Below, one piece after another: positions 8,679 through 17,390 of a stretch of DNA of 64,000 bases (position 1 is its first letter; each line of letters opens with the position of its first letter). The position numbers and the translations under genes are program-made. The stretch is from Rs1 sp038900335. GTDB taxonomy: Bacteria; Pseudomonadota; Gammaproteobacteria; Pseudomonadales; Balneatricaceae. Under the pieces are notes generated by a model. That model ran no database searches, was not told the origin of the DNA, and worked only from the letters and a program-made list of their open reading frames with translations. Location of the stretch: contig JBBMRB010000014.1 of NCBI GenBank assembly GCA_038900335.1, positions 41,667-105,666 on the forward strand. Direction: 5' to 3'.

Positions 8679-10232
8679 ATGTATGATTTTTTGATTGATG
8701 ATGTTGAGGTTGATCAAACAAGTGAGGATAAAGCAGCAGCTTTGCCACCTTGGAATATATTAATTGTGGATGATGAACAGTCGATTCATGATGTGACGCG
8801 TTTTGCATTAGATGATGTGTTTTTTGAAGGTAAAGCACTTAACTTCATTTCTGCGCTGTCGGGAAAGCAAGCAAAGGAAATTTTATCCCAAAGGGATGAT
8901 ATTGCCATTATTCTATTAGATGTTGTAATGGAAACGGATACTGAAGGCTTAAAAGTCACTCGCTGGATTCGCAATGAGCTTAAAAATCCTCTTATTCGGA
9001 TCATCCTTCGCACAGGCCAACCCGGGCAAGCACCAGAAAAGCAAGTTATCGTTGATTATGATATTAACGATTACAAAAACAAAACAGAACTGACTTCACA
9101 AAAGCTTTTTTCGAGTGTTATTTCAGGCATACGCTCATATCGTGACTTATCCGCGTTAAATCAAAATCGCTTAGAATTAAAAAGAGTAATTAAAGCCTCT
9201 TCACATATATTCAAAGAACGCTATTTAAATGAATTCACTAAAGGTGCACTTAACCAGCTAACGTCGCTACTTTATTTAGAGCCCAATGCCGCATTTGTTA
9301 ACTCCACGGGTGTTGCTGCACTTGAATCTGGACAAGAAGTCAGAGTCATTGCTGCCACTGGCGACTATGATGATCTGGTAGGCACTGATCCCACAGGAAA
9401 AATTCCCTCGTATGTACTAGATCAATGGCTAGCAAACAAAGAAGCTAACTACAATATCATCAAAGAGAATGAAGTCGTTGTTTCTTTCACTACTGATGAT
9501 AATCATAAAAGCTTACTTTATCTTCACTCCCATCGAGAAATCACTGAAGATGCCAAGAACCTGATTGAGCTATTTGTACAAAACATTGCTATAGCGCATG
9601 AAAACTTACGCTTGTGGCAAGAAGTTGAAGAAACTCAAAATGAAATCATATCAATGCTGAGTGGCGCCGTTGAAACACGCTCTAAAGAAACAGGCAATCA
9701 TATTAGCAGGGTTTCTAAAACCTGTGAATTACTCGCTAAAAAATACGGTTTAAAGGATGAAGAGATCTACGCTATTAAACTCGCCTCCCCTTTACATGAT
9801 ATCGGTAAAGTCGGTATTCCTGACCACGTATTAAACAAGCCTGGAAAACACAACGAAGAAGAATGGGAAATAATGAAAACCCATTCTTATTTAGGCGCAC
9901 AAGTCCTTGGTGACTCCAAAAGGCCTATTATTCGCAGCGGTGCCATCATAGCAATGCAGCATCATGAACGCTGGGATGGTAATGGTTATCCCAACGCTTT
10001 AGCAGGAGAAGAGATCCATATCTTTGCTAGAATCACAGCGATAGCAGATGTCTTTGATGCTCTATGTTCTAAAAGATGCTACAAGGAAGCTTGGAGCTTT
10101 GAAGACGCAATATCGCTAATTCGTAGTGAATCAGGTAAACATTTTGAACCTAAACTAGTTGAATTACTTGATGAACACTTAGATGAAGTACTCGAAATTC
10201 AACGCCAATATGCAGACCCGCAACACAGATAA
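8679..10232 (+). CDS. Response regulator with DUF3369 and HD-GYP output domain
   Basis: A 517-residue two-component regulator. The receiver has the acidic pair D31-D32 and a phosphoacceptor D81 in ILLDVVME. A DUF3369 sensor-like segment spans about 165-310. The HD-GYP domain follows, with HD at 373-374 (LHDIGKVGIP) and the complete HHERWDGNGYP at 428-438, so cyclic-di-GMP phosphodiesterase activity is expected. No histidine kinase is adjacent, so the input is unknown. AGGAG seven bases before the ATG fixes the start. It is probably a single-gene transcript ending at the 10265-10292 hairpin. Confidence 0.92.
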   Translation: MYDFLIDDVEVDQTSEDKAAALPPWNILIVDDEQSIHDVTRFALDDVFFEGKALNFISALSGKQAKEILSQRDDIAIILLDVVMETDTEGLKVTRWIRNELKNPLIRIILRTGQPGQAPEKQVIVDYDINDYKNKTELTSQKLFSSVISGIRSYRDLSALNQNRLELKRVIKASSHIFKERYLNEFTKGALNQLTSLLYLEPNAAFVNSTGVAALESGQEVRVIAATGDYDDLVGTDPTGKIPSYVLDQWLANKEANYNIIKENEVVVSFTTDDNHKSLLYLHSHREITEDAKNLIELFVQNIAIAHENLRLWQEVEETQNEIISMLSGAVETRSKETGNHISRVSKTCELLAKKYGLKDEEIYAIKLASPLHDIGKVGIPDHVLNKPGKHNEEEWEIMKTHSYLGAQVLGDSKRPIIRSGAIIAMQHHERWDGNGYPNALAGEEIHIFARITAIADVFDALCSKRCYKEAWSFEDAISLIRSESGKHFEPKLVELLDEHLDEVLEIQRQYADPQHR

Positions 10233-10264
10233 CACCTTTATAAGTATTATTCACAGCTTAAAAC

Positions 10265-10292
10265 CTAATCTCGTCATTCACGACGAGATTAG
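10265..10292. terminator. Bidirectional terminator
   Basis: Perfect 11-bp arms (CTAATCTCGTC/GACGAGATTAG) with a six-base loop lie between convergent stops. On the minus strand it is followed by GGTTTTAA. Confidence 0.7.
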
Positions 10293-10303
10293 TTAGCTAC
10301 ATA

Positions 10304-11569
10304 TCACTCGCTAAAAGCAGCGTTTAAATCCGCAATTAAGCATTCGCTTTCTTCTAAGCCAATTGAAAGTCTTAATAAATTATCTTTAATATTCATAGCT
10401 GCTCTTTTTTGTGCACCCATTTCCCAAAAAATAGTCGGTGCGACAGGAATCACCAAGCTTCTAGAATCGCCTAAGCCCGTTGCTTTAATAAATACATTTA
10501 AACGATCGACAAACGCTAGGCAATCTTCAGAGTCAATCAACTCAAAAGACAGCAACCATGAACCCGCTTTAAATAACTGCTTTGCTTGCGCATAGCTTTC
10601 ATGGCTTGAATGTAAAGGATAATTTACCTTAGCCACTTTAGGGTGACTCGCTAAGAAGTCGGCTATTTTTAATGCACTGTCACTAGATCTATCGGTGCGA
10701 ATTGCTAAAGTTTCTAAACCTAAACTAATCATATGAGCAGATTGAGATGTTAAAGTCGCCCCCATATCTCGCAGGCCTTTTTTCCTAATTTGGAACAAGC
10801 CCCATTTGTTTGGATCACCCGTTCTATAATTTTCAAAAATATTAGGATATGTGGACCAATCATATAATCCTGTATTGATAACTACTCCGCCTAATATCTG
10901 GCCTTGTCCTGCTACCGATTTAGTCAATGAATGTACCACTAGCGACGCTTTAACATCCTTTGGTCTAAACAAATAAGGGGATAAAATCGTATTATCAACA
11001 AAATAAATAATTTTATACATCTCACACAGCTCGCCAATCGCTAGCAAGTCAGGAACCTGTGTTCCTGGGTTTGCCACTGTCTCCACGAAAACTATTCTAG
11101 TATTATCTTTAATTTTCGATGCTACATTGGCGACGCTACTTGCATCGACTCTCGTCACCTGTATCCCTAGATCCTCTAAGGTATTAAAAAAACTAGAGGT
11201 ATTTCCAAATAGATACTTAGAGACAACAATATGATCTCCACTTTTAAGCAGAGTTAAAAACGATGCAGTTATTGCTGCCATACCGGTAGCAAACGCAACG
11301 GCACCATCACCACCTTCAACCTCGGCAAGTTTAGCCTCAAGCACTGCGGTAGTCGGCGTGCCCTGTCTAGAATACGGTGAGTTGCCTTTACTTTTGCCTT
11401 GAAACACATCAATTAACTCACCGACATCACGATAAGTATATTGAGTAGATGGATGTATTGGGTAGTGGATTGCACCATTTGCATGCGGCATGTCGCGATC
11501 AAAGTGAACTATATTTGAGGTAAAATACTGTTTATCATCCGGTTTTTTATCTGTATCTGATTGACTCAT
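10304..11569 (-). CDS. Cystathionine gamma-synthase family PLP enzyme
   Basis: A 421-residue Cys/Met-metabolism PLP enzyme. The cofactor lysine is K217 in HSLTKSVAGQGQ, and VDNT with D192 contacts the pyridine nitrogen. YSRQGTPTTAVLEAKLA near 66-82 is the usual substrate/phosphate region. The family includes cystathionine gamma-synthase, O-acylhomoserine sulfhydrylases and methionine gamma-lyase; motifs alone do not separate these. It sits downstream of a MocR regulator and a prephenate dehydratase on the same strand, though about 170 bp away, so it need not share their transcript. Confidence 0.82.
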   Translation of the reverse strand: MSQSDTDKKPDDKQYFTSNIVHFDRDMPHANGAIHYPIHPSTQYTYRDVGELIDVFQGKSKGNSPYSRQGTPTTAVLEAKLAEVEGGDGAVAFATGMAAITASFLTLLKSGDHIVVSKYLFGNTSSFFNTLEDLGIQVTRVDASSVANVASKIKDNTRIVFVETVANPGTQVPDLLAIGELCEMYKIIYFVDNTILSPYLFRPKDVKASLVVHSLTKSVAGQGQILGGVVINTGLYDWSTYPNIFENYRTGDPNKWGLFQIRKKGLRDMGATLTSQSAHMISLGLETLAIRTDRSSDSALKIADFLASHPKVAKVNYPLHSSHESYAQAKQLFKAGSWLLSFELIDSEDCLAFVDRLNVFIKATGLGDSRSLVIPVAPTIFWEMGAQKRAAMNIKDNLLRLSIGLEESECLIADLNAAFSE

Positions 11570-11742
11570 AATGATCCTATCTTAAATTCATCATATTAAT
11601 GGTAGTTATTATAGCCCCTAAAAACTCAAAACATAGGCTATTAGCACTGCGTAAACTATTAGCTAAATGGTACTGTCATCTCAATGCCTAGCAATAAAAC
11701 TTAAAGGCCTGTTTAAAAACAAGAATACACCAACCAAAAACA

Positions 11743-13221
11743 TTAAAGTATGTTTTTTATAATCTGACTAAGCTGTTTTATTGCTTTTTCTTGGCTTGCT
11801 TGACAGTAGCCGGCAAAGCCAATGACCAATCCATTTTTAGCATCAGCAGCAGATGAATAATATGCTGATAAAGGCTGCATCGCCAAACCTACTTCGCGCC
11901 CTTGCAAACACACTTGCGTATCAACAATAGATGGATTGAGTAAATAAACGCAATGCATACCACCATCTGTTTCGATTAATGTTAAATGTCTAGCGATATA
12001 TTTTGTGATTAAGCTCGTTAAACTCACTCTTCTTTCACAGTATAGCTTTCTCATGCGGCGAACATGTGCTGAAAAATGACCACTTGCCATAAACCTAGCT
12101 AAAGCGAGCTGGGGTAAAATAGAGATATTACCGTGCATTAGCTTCTTGGCCACACTAAACGGCTCAACTAGCGCATCAGGTAGGACTAAGTAGCCAATTC
12201 GTATAGAGGGGTGCAATATTTTACTAAAGGTACCTGAATAAATAACCCGAGTGCTATCACTGAGCCCTTGCAAAGCAGTTACAGGGGGAGCAGAAAACCT
12301 AAATTCACTGTCGTAATCATCTTCTAAAATCCAGCTATCATTTTGATTTGCCCAATCTATCAGCGATAAACGCCGCTTCAAGCTTAAAGAGTACCCCAAC
12401 GGATAATTTCTTGATGGTGTCAGCACTGCTAGCTTACTTTTGCCAGCATCACTGTCTTGTAAGTTAAAACCTTGATCATCGACGTCCACTGCTATTTTGT
12501 TGGCACCTATTGCATTAATAGCACCGTCAATACCAAAGTAAGTAGGGTTTTCTACAAGCACAGCTTCATTGGGATTAATTAATAACTGCAAGGTCATATA
12601 CATACCTTGTTGCGACCCTGAAAATATTAAAATATTATCTTTTTTACATTTTACACCACGCACTATTTTCAAATACGATGCTATTTGCTCTCTTAATGCA
12701 TCATGCCCGTGTGTCGATGTTGACGTTTCATGCTTCATCACCCTACCGGCATAATTAATCGCCTTTTGCCACTGCATCCAAGGAAACTCAGCAACGGCAG
12801 GTGTAGAAGGTGCGAGTACACCATCAAAAAATGAGTTTTCTGTATGTTTTTGCCAATTTAACTGTGCCATCAGGCGAGAAAATTTTACCGCAGGTTTAAC
12901 AGTAGCTGTCGCTGTATTCGGTAAAACTAATGTCACTGCACTAGTAATACTTTTATTGTCACATACAAAGGTGCCAGCACCTTGGCGGGTTTCGATATAA
13001 CCTTGCGCTTGTAATAGCTCAAATGCTGATTTAACGGTGTTTCTTGATACTAATAATGAATCGGCTAAAGCTCTCGTTGAAGGAAGTTTAGAGTGAGCAA
13101 CGAGTTGATTATTAATAATGCAGCGCTCTATCACTCTATACAGATGAATATACTTAGGTACATTGACCTCCTCATTTAAATGAGGGATAAATAATTCAGA
13201 TAGAAATTTAATATCGGCCAA
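11743..13221 (-). CDS. MocR-family transcriptional regulator (GntR wHTH fused to aminotransferase fold)
   Basis: A 492-residue regulator. A GntR-type winged helix covers about residues 15-80 (LPSTRALADSLLVSRNTVKSAFELLQ, of which SRNTV is the recognition helix). It is joined by a linker to a class I aminotransferase fold with PLP lysine in YSGTFSKIL near 330. MocR proteins use PLP or its adducts as signals, for example for PLP synthesis or GABA use. It starts 32 bp after the prephenate dehydratase stop, on the same strand, so it may be cotranscribed and tied to aromatic or amino-acid metabolism. Its target is not visible. Confidence 0.88.
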   Translation of the reverse strand: MADIKFLSELFIPHLNEEVNVPKYIHLYRVIERCIINNQLVAHSKLPSTRALADSLLVSRNTVKSAFELLQAQGYIETRQGAGTFVCDNKSITSAVTLVLPNTATATVKPAVKFSRLMAQLNWQKHTENSFFDGVLAPSTPAVAEFPWMQWQKAINYAGRVMKHETSTSTHGHDALREQIASYLKIVRGVKCKKDNILIFSGSQQGMYMTLQLLINPNEAVLVENPTYFGIDGAINAIGANKIAVDVDDQGFNLQDSDAGKSKLAVLTPSRNYPLGYSLSLKRRLSLIDWANQNDSWILEDDYDSEFRFSAPPVTALQGLSDSTRVIYSGTFSKILHPSIRIGYLVLPDALVEPFSVAKKLMHGNISILPQLALARFMASGHFSAHVRRMRKLYCERRVSLTSLITKYIARHLTLIETDGGMHCVYLLNPSIVDTQVCLQGREVGLAMQPLSAYYSSAADAKNGLVIGFAGYCQASQEKAIKQLSQIIKNIL

Positions 13222-13253
13222 TATATTATCCTAGCAGTGGCATAGCAATACCA

Positions 13254-14081
13254 TCAACATTTTAGATACGATCCTAACACTTTCACCTTAAAGGTCGCTT
13301 TTATCGCATCGAGAGCCTCTTTAATATTTTGCTCTTGCTGATGACCTTCTAAATCAATGAAAAAGTGATATTTGCCAAAAGTGTGACGAGTAGGTCTTGA
13401 TACAATTGAGGTCAGGTTGATACTGCGCGTGGTAAATTCGTGTAATACACTTTCAAGATACCCAGGATGATCTTTATGATACAGCACTATAATACTGGTT
13501 TTATAATCTTGCGATAATTGATCGTAACAATCATTCGCATGTTTAGATAAATAAACAAAACGTGTTTGGTTATTTTGATAATCAGTTACATTATTAATTT
13601 TTAGGCTAAACTCTTGATCTATCAGCAAATGGGACGGTACGATAGCCGCACATTGCTCATGCTGCTCAAGCTCAGCAAGAGACTGAGTATTACTTTCAGT
13701 CATGATGATGCTGGCATCATTAATTTTATCTAAAAACTCTGAACACTGCCCCTTGGCAACAAACTGTACAAATATTTTATCAATGTCTTTTATACGCTGA
13801 CAATTACCGACCAATGAAAACTGTATCGGCAGTGATAATTCACCGCAGATATAAAGATCTGCATCAAGCAGATGATCAAGTACTAAGTTAACAAAACCTT
13901 CAGAAAAGTTCTCAACTGGCAGCATCCCTTGTAAAGTCTCATCACCTATCGCTGTTAATGATTTTTTCAATGTCGGGTAAAAAACTATTTCAGCGCTGAT
14001 TCCTTTATTAGCAAGGTATTGTTTTGTCGCTATTTCTGAAAATGTACCTTGAGGGCCAAGCGTCGCTATTTTTGTTAACAA
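13254..14081 (-). CDS. pheA: Prephenate dehydratase (monofunctional, with ACT domain)
   Basis: Converts prephenate to phenylpyruvate in phenylalanine synthesis. The 275 residues cover a PDT domain (LGPQGTFSE at 8-16, NQTRFVYL near 170 with the catalytic Thr-Arg-Phe) and a C-terminal ACT domain from about 190. There is no chorismate mutase domain, unlike the fused gammaproteobacterial P-protein. The ACT ligand motifs are altered: GYLE where GALV is common, and VSRP in place of ESRP, so feedback by phenylalanine may differ. The start is TTG with AAGG eight bases upstream; no suitable ATG exists for about 60 codons. Confidence 0.85.
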   Translation of the reverse strand: MLTKIATLGPQGTFSEIATKQYLANKGISAEIVFYPTLKKSLTAIGDETLQGMLPVENFSEGFVNLVLDHLLDADLYICGELSLPIQFSLVGNCQRIKDIDKIFVQFVAKGQCSEFLDKINDASIIMTESNTQSLAELEQHEQCAAIVPSHLLIDQEFSLKINNVTDYQNNQTRFVYLSKHANDCYDQLSQDYKTSIIVLYHKDHPGYLESVLHEFTTRSINLTSIVSRPTRHTFGKYHFFIDLEGHQQEQNIKEALDAIKATFKVKVLGSYLKC

Positions 14082-14133
14082 GATTTAAACCTTAGTATAA
14101 TATTTAATATCAGTTTGGACAGCTAAACAAGCT

Positions 14134-14185
14134 GAAAATAAAAGGAGCTCGCTTGGTAGCATTAATTAGAAACGCGACCAAGCTC
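14134..14185 (-). terminator. Terminator of the DUF924 gene
   Basis: On the minus strand GCTTGGT/ACCAAGC-type arms with a 19-base interior, extended by flanking pairs, are followed by CCTTTTATTTTC. It lies between the DUF924 stop and the pheA start. Confidence 0.5.
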
Positions 14186-14199
14186 TTTAACAGCACTCA

Positions 14200-14739
14200 T
14201 TAGAAGCCAGCGCCTGGCTGCTCTAAAAAGTCCATTTCTTCCTCGGTTGACTCTCGCCATAATAATTGATTACGATGAGGGTAGCGACCAAAACGTTTAA
14301 TGATATCAAAATGTTCCTGTTCGCTTTTAATGCTTTCTGGCAAACCTATTTCATTGAACAGAGTAACCGCCACCTCATGAATAATGACTGATTCGCTGTG
14401 CATATAAGGCATGTACAAAAAGCTTCGCTCTACATCGCTGAGCTGTTTATCCGCTGCAATTCTTACCGCTTCCTGACTTAGTGCCAAAGCCATACTATCA
14501 CAGGCAAATGACTGATCTAAGCCTCTAAACATGTTTCTAGAAAATTGATCTAAGATAATAATTTCTGCTAAACGCCCGCGACTACTCTCGCGCCAATGAT
14601 AAAGTTCACCCAAACTTGCTTCACTATAAATAGTAGCAAATCTGCTGCGAATCAAAGCGTCTAACTCATCATCTTTTTTCCACCACTGAGCCGGTGTAAG
14701 CTCTTCAAACCAAAATTTTAATACGATTTCATAATTCAT
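14200..14739 (-). CDS. DUF924 family protein
   Basis: A 179-residue cytosolic, helix-rich protein of the DUF924 family, whose fold resembles TPR repeats and whose function is not known. The signature parts are present: VLKFWFEE at the N-terminus, QWWKKDDELD, LAEIIILDQFSRNMFRG near 57-73, and the C-terminal RFGRYPHRNQLLWRESTEEE. AAGGAG six bases before the ATG supports the start. It is a likely single-gene unit, and neighbours give no hint of its role. Confidence 0.88.
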   Translation of the reverse strand: MNYEIVLKFWFEELTPAQWWKKDDELDALIRSRFATIYSEASLGELYHWRESSRGRLAEIIILDQFSRNMFRGLDQSFACDSMALALSQEAVRIAADKQLSDVERSFLYMPYMHSESVIIHEVAVTLFNEIGLPESIKSEQEHFDIIKRFGRYPHRNQLLWRESTEEEMDFLEQPGAGF

Positions 14740-15012
14740 ATATTACTCCTTTCATTAGCATCAAATAGCTCAAAGCCTTTGAATACGTCATTACCAACAA
14801 AGTCTATTTCAAAATCCTATTAAAATATTATTAAAACTTTGTTATGCAAACATTAACACACGACACTTTTTATCAGCAACCTCACTTTAGCATAAATAAG
14901 CTGTCAATCATTAATCTGTGCTAAGCATGTGACATCGAGTTAATAAGATTGATGCTACTGATACTGTAATGTAGATATTGCTGACTATTTTTATTTTTTA
15001 AAGCGGCTAATA

Positions 15013-15708
15013 TCAAAACAAATCAAGTGTCGTGTTTTCTTTTATTTGCCAATTTACAGTGCTGATGTTGTTAGCTGCAAGCCAATTATTGGCACTAACG
15101 AAATGATTGCAACCAAAAAAGCCTCGATAAGCGGATAACGGCGATGGGTGTGCAGCCTCTAGCACCAAATGTTTATGTCTATTTATCCTTTCGCCTTTAG
15201 CTTGAGCATGTGCGCCCCATAGCATAAACACACAATGAGCATTGTCTTGATCTATAGCGGCGATAACAGCGTCAGTAAACGTTTCCCACCCTAGCTTAGC
15301 ATGTGAATGCGCTTTGCCTCGCTGCACAGTTAATACCGTATTTAATAGCAATACACCCTGCTGTGCCCAATAGCTTAAATCACCATGTTGCGGGATTTTA
15401 AATCCATCTATACTTTGCGCTAGCTCTTTATAAATATTTTTTAATGAAGGCGGGACTTTTTCACTTGGATTAATACTAAAAGCAAAGCCATTTGCTTGCT
15501 TAGGCCCGTGATAAGGATCCTGCCCTAGAATAACCACTTTAACCTCGCTAAGATCTGTTAAACTAAATGCGTTAAAAACATCTTGAGCGCACGGATATAT
15601 TTCAATCCCCTGTGCTCGTTGCTCAGCCAGCTGTTTTTGTATATCACGAAAGTATGGCTGTTTTTGTTGTTCTATAATGAACGCATTCCACTGTAACGGT
15701 AATGGCAT
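15013..15708 (-). CDS. ung: Uracil-DNA glycosylase
   Basis: Removes uracil from DNA as the first step of base excision repair. The catalytic water-activating aspartate is D64 in GQDPYHG, and the Leu-loop HPSPLS places H187, the same numbering as E. coli Ung. The length of 231 is normal. Its start is only 32 bp from the divergent FetB-like gene, so each promoter must overlap the other's leader or coding start. No clear ribosome-binding site is seen. Confidence 0.96.
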   Translation of the reverse strand: MPLPLQWNAFIIEQQKQPYFRDIQKQLAEQRAQGIEIYPCAQDVFNAFSLTDLSEVKVVILGQDPYHGPKQANGFAFSINPSEKVPPSLKNIYKELAQSIDGFKIPQHGDLSYWAQQGVLLLNTVLTVQRGKAHSHAKLGWETFTDAVIAAIDQDNAHCVFMLWGAHAQAKGERINRHKHLVLEAAHPSPLSAYRGFFGCNHFVSANNWLAANNISTVNWQIKENTTLDLF

Positions 15709-15740
15709 TGGATTTATATCTCAATCGACAGAGTTAGACT

Positions 15741-16460
15741 ATGCATAGTATATCTTGGTTTGCACTTTTATGGTGCTTTATCCCACTAGCAATCACTTGT
15801 TTTATCTACGTGTACTGGGCCATTAGCATTAAAGAAATTATCATCGCAAGCTCTCGCATGTTAATCCAATTAGTTGCGGTTGGCTACGTATTAATTGCGA
15901 TGTTTAACAACCCTTCTATCTGGTTAACACTACTTGTTTTAGTGGTGATGATTAGCGCCGCCGCCTGGATTTCAGTGAGGCCTGTACGTCATCATCAAGG
16001 TTATTTAAAACCGGCATTAATCTCATTGTTGATAGCAGTCAGTTTTTATTTGACGATATCTATTAAGTTGATTTTAGATGTCCAAGTTTGGTATTTACCC
16101 AAAGTAATGATCCCATTAGCGGGTATGTATTTTGCTAATACCATGAATGCGATCAGCTTAGCCGCCGAGCGATTTCATGCGAGTATGCATGAACATAAAA
16201 ATCCCATTCAAGCACGAAACTCGGCATTTAAAAGTGCAATGATACCGCAGGTAAACTCTTTACTTGCGGTTGGGTTAGTCACCTTGCCCGGCATGATGAC
16301 AGGTCAGATTTTGTCTGATATTTCCCCACTTATTGCAGTGAGGTATCAAATCATGATTATGACTATGTTATTTGGCGCATCCTCTTTAGGTACGGCATTA
16401 ATGCTCAGCCAATTAGGTCGCAAGTTTACACAGCACTCAAAACAAGCTGATACACATTAA
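15741..16460 (+). CDS. UPF0014 ABC permease (FetB/YbbM type)
   Basis: A 239-residue inner-membrane protein with about six or seven hydrophobic segments. The family motif is evident: ARNSAFKSAMIPQVNSLLAVGLVTLPGMMTGQIL near 155-190. In E. coli FetAB is an iron exporter for peroxide resistance. Here no FetA ATPase is adjacent, so the partner must be encoded elsewhere or the gene is an orphan. It ends three bases before the convergent hydroxybutyrate dehydrogenase stop. Confidence 0.82.
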   Translation: MHSISWFALLWCFIPLAITCFIYVYWAISIKEIIIASSRMLIQLVAVGYVLIAMFNNPSIWLTLLVLVVMISAAAWISVRPVRHHQGYLKPALISLLIAVSFYLTISIKLILDVQVWYLPKVMIPLAGMYFANTMNAISLAAERFHASMHEHKNPIQARNSAFKSAMIPQVNSLLAVGLVTLPGMMTGQILSDISPLIAVRYQIMIMTMLFGASSLGTALMLSQLGRKFTQHSKQADTH

Positions 16461-16463
16461 CTA

Positions 16464-17246
16464 TTATGCAGCAGTCCAACCGCCATCAATATTAATGTTA
16501 GTACCTGTAATATTTTTAGCATAAGGGGAACATAAAAACAGCGCCGTAGCTGCAATTTCTTCTACTTCAACGAACGTTTTCGTCCATTGTGCTTTTAGCA
16601 TGATTTCATCTTTTACTCGCTGCTCACTCATGTTGCGAGCAATAGCGGTATCCGCCAATTGTTTTTCTACCAGCGGGGTCATCACATAACCAGGGCAAAT
16701 AGCATTGCAGGTTATGTTATCAAGAGCACATTCTAACGCAGTTGTTTTGGTAAACCCCATTACGCCGTGCTTCGCCGTCACATAGGCCGATTTGAAAGGT
16801 GAGGCGATTAGTGCATGTGCTGAGGCAATATTAATAATTCGCCCCCAGCCAGCTTCTCGCATGATAGGTAACACAGCTTTAGTTGCGTGAAATGATGCTG
16901 ACATATTAATGGCGATGATGGCATCCCAAGATTCTTCAGGGAAGTCATCAATAGGTGCTACTTTTTGAATACCGGCATTATTGACTAAGATATCAACACT
17001 ACCGTACAAAGCTTTCGTTGATAGTATTAGCTCTGCTATCTGCTCAGGTTTTGCCATATCAGCATTATTAAAACTCGCTTTAACACCGTATGACTTAAGC
17101 TCAGTTAATATACGCTCAACTGTCTCATTATCAGCGAGGCCATTAACGACGACATTTATCCCCTGCTTAGCAAAACCTTTCGCTATACCTAAACCAATAC
17201 CACTTGTCGCCCCTGTCACAATAGCGACTTTACCTTGTAAGTCCAT
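16464..17246 (-). CDS. 3-hydroxybutyrate dehydrogenase (SDR family)
   Basis: A 260-residue short-chain dehydrogenase that interconverts 3-hydroxybutyrate and acetoacetate with NAD. The TGATSGIG cofactor loop is at 11-18, NNAG at 89-92, and the catalytic S142, Y155 and K159 lie in SAYVTAKHG. The C-terminal GTNINIDGGWTAA is characteristic of bacterial BdhA/HbdH. AAGGG eight bases before the ATG supports the start. This suggests polyhydroxybutyrate or ketone-body use; no phb genes are nearby. Confidence 0.9.
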   Translation of the reverse strand: MDLQGKVAIVTGATSGIGLGIAKGFAKQGINVVVNGLADNETVERILTELKSYGVKASFNNADMAKPEQIAELILSTKALYGSVDILVNNAGIQKVAPIDDFPEESWDAIIAINMSASFHATKAVLPIMREAGWGRIINIASAHALIASPFKSAYVTAKHGVMGFTKTTALECALDNITCNAICPGYVMTPLVEKQLADTAIARNMSEQRVKDEIMLKAQWTKTFVEVEEIAATALFLCSPYAKNITGTNINIDGGWTAA

Positions 17247-17390
17247 CGATAAACCCTTGTTTACTTAAGATCAATTACTTAAGTGTATTATTATTTTAAG
17301 GTGTTAAATTAACATGAATTTATCTTTTTATTAATAGTTAAATCGCTATATTACAAGGCTTTATAAAAAATTACTAAATCGGGGTGAGCT

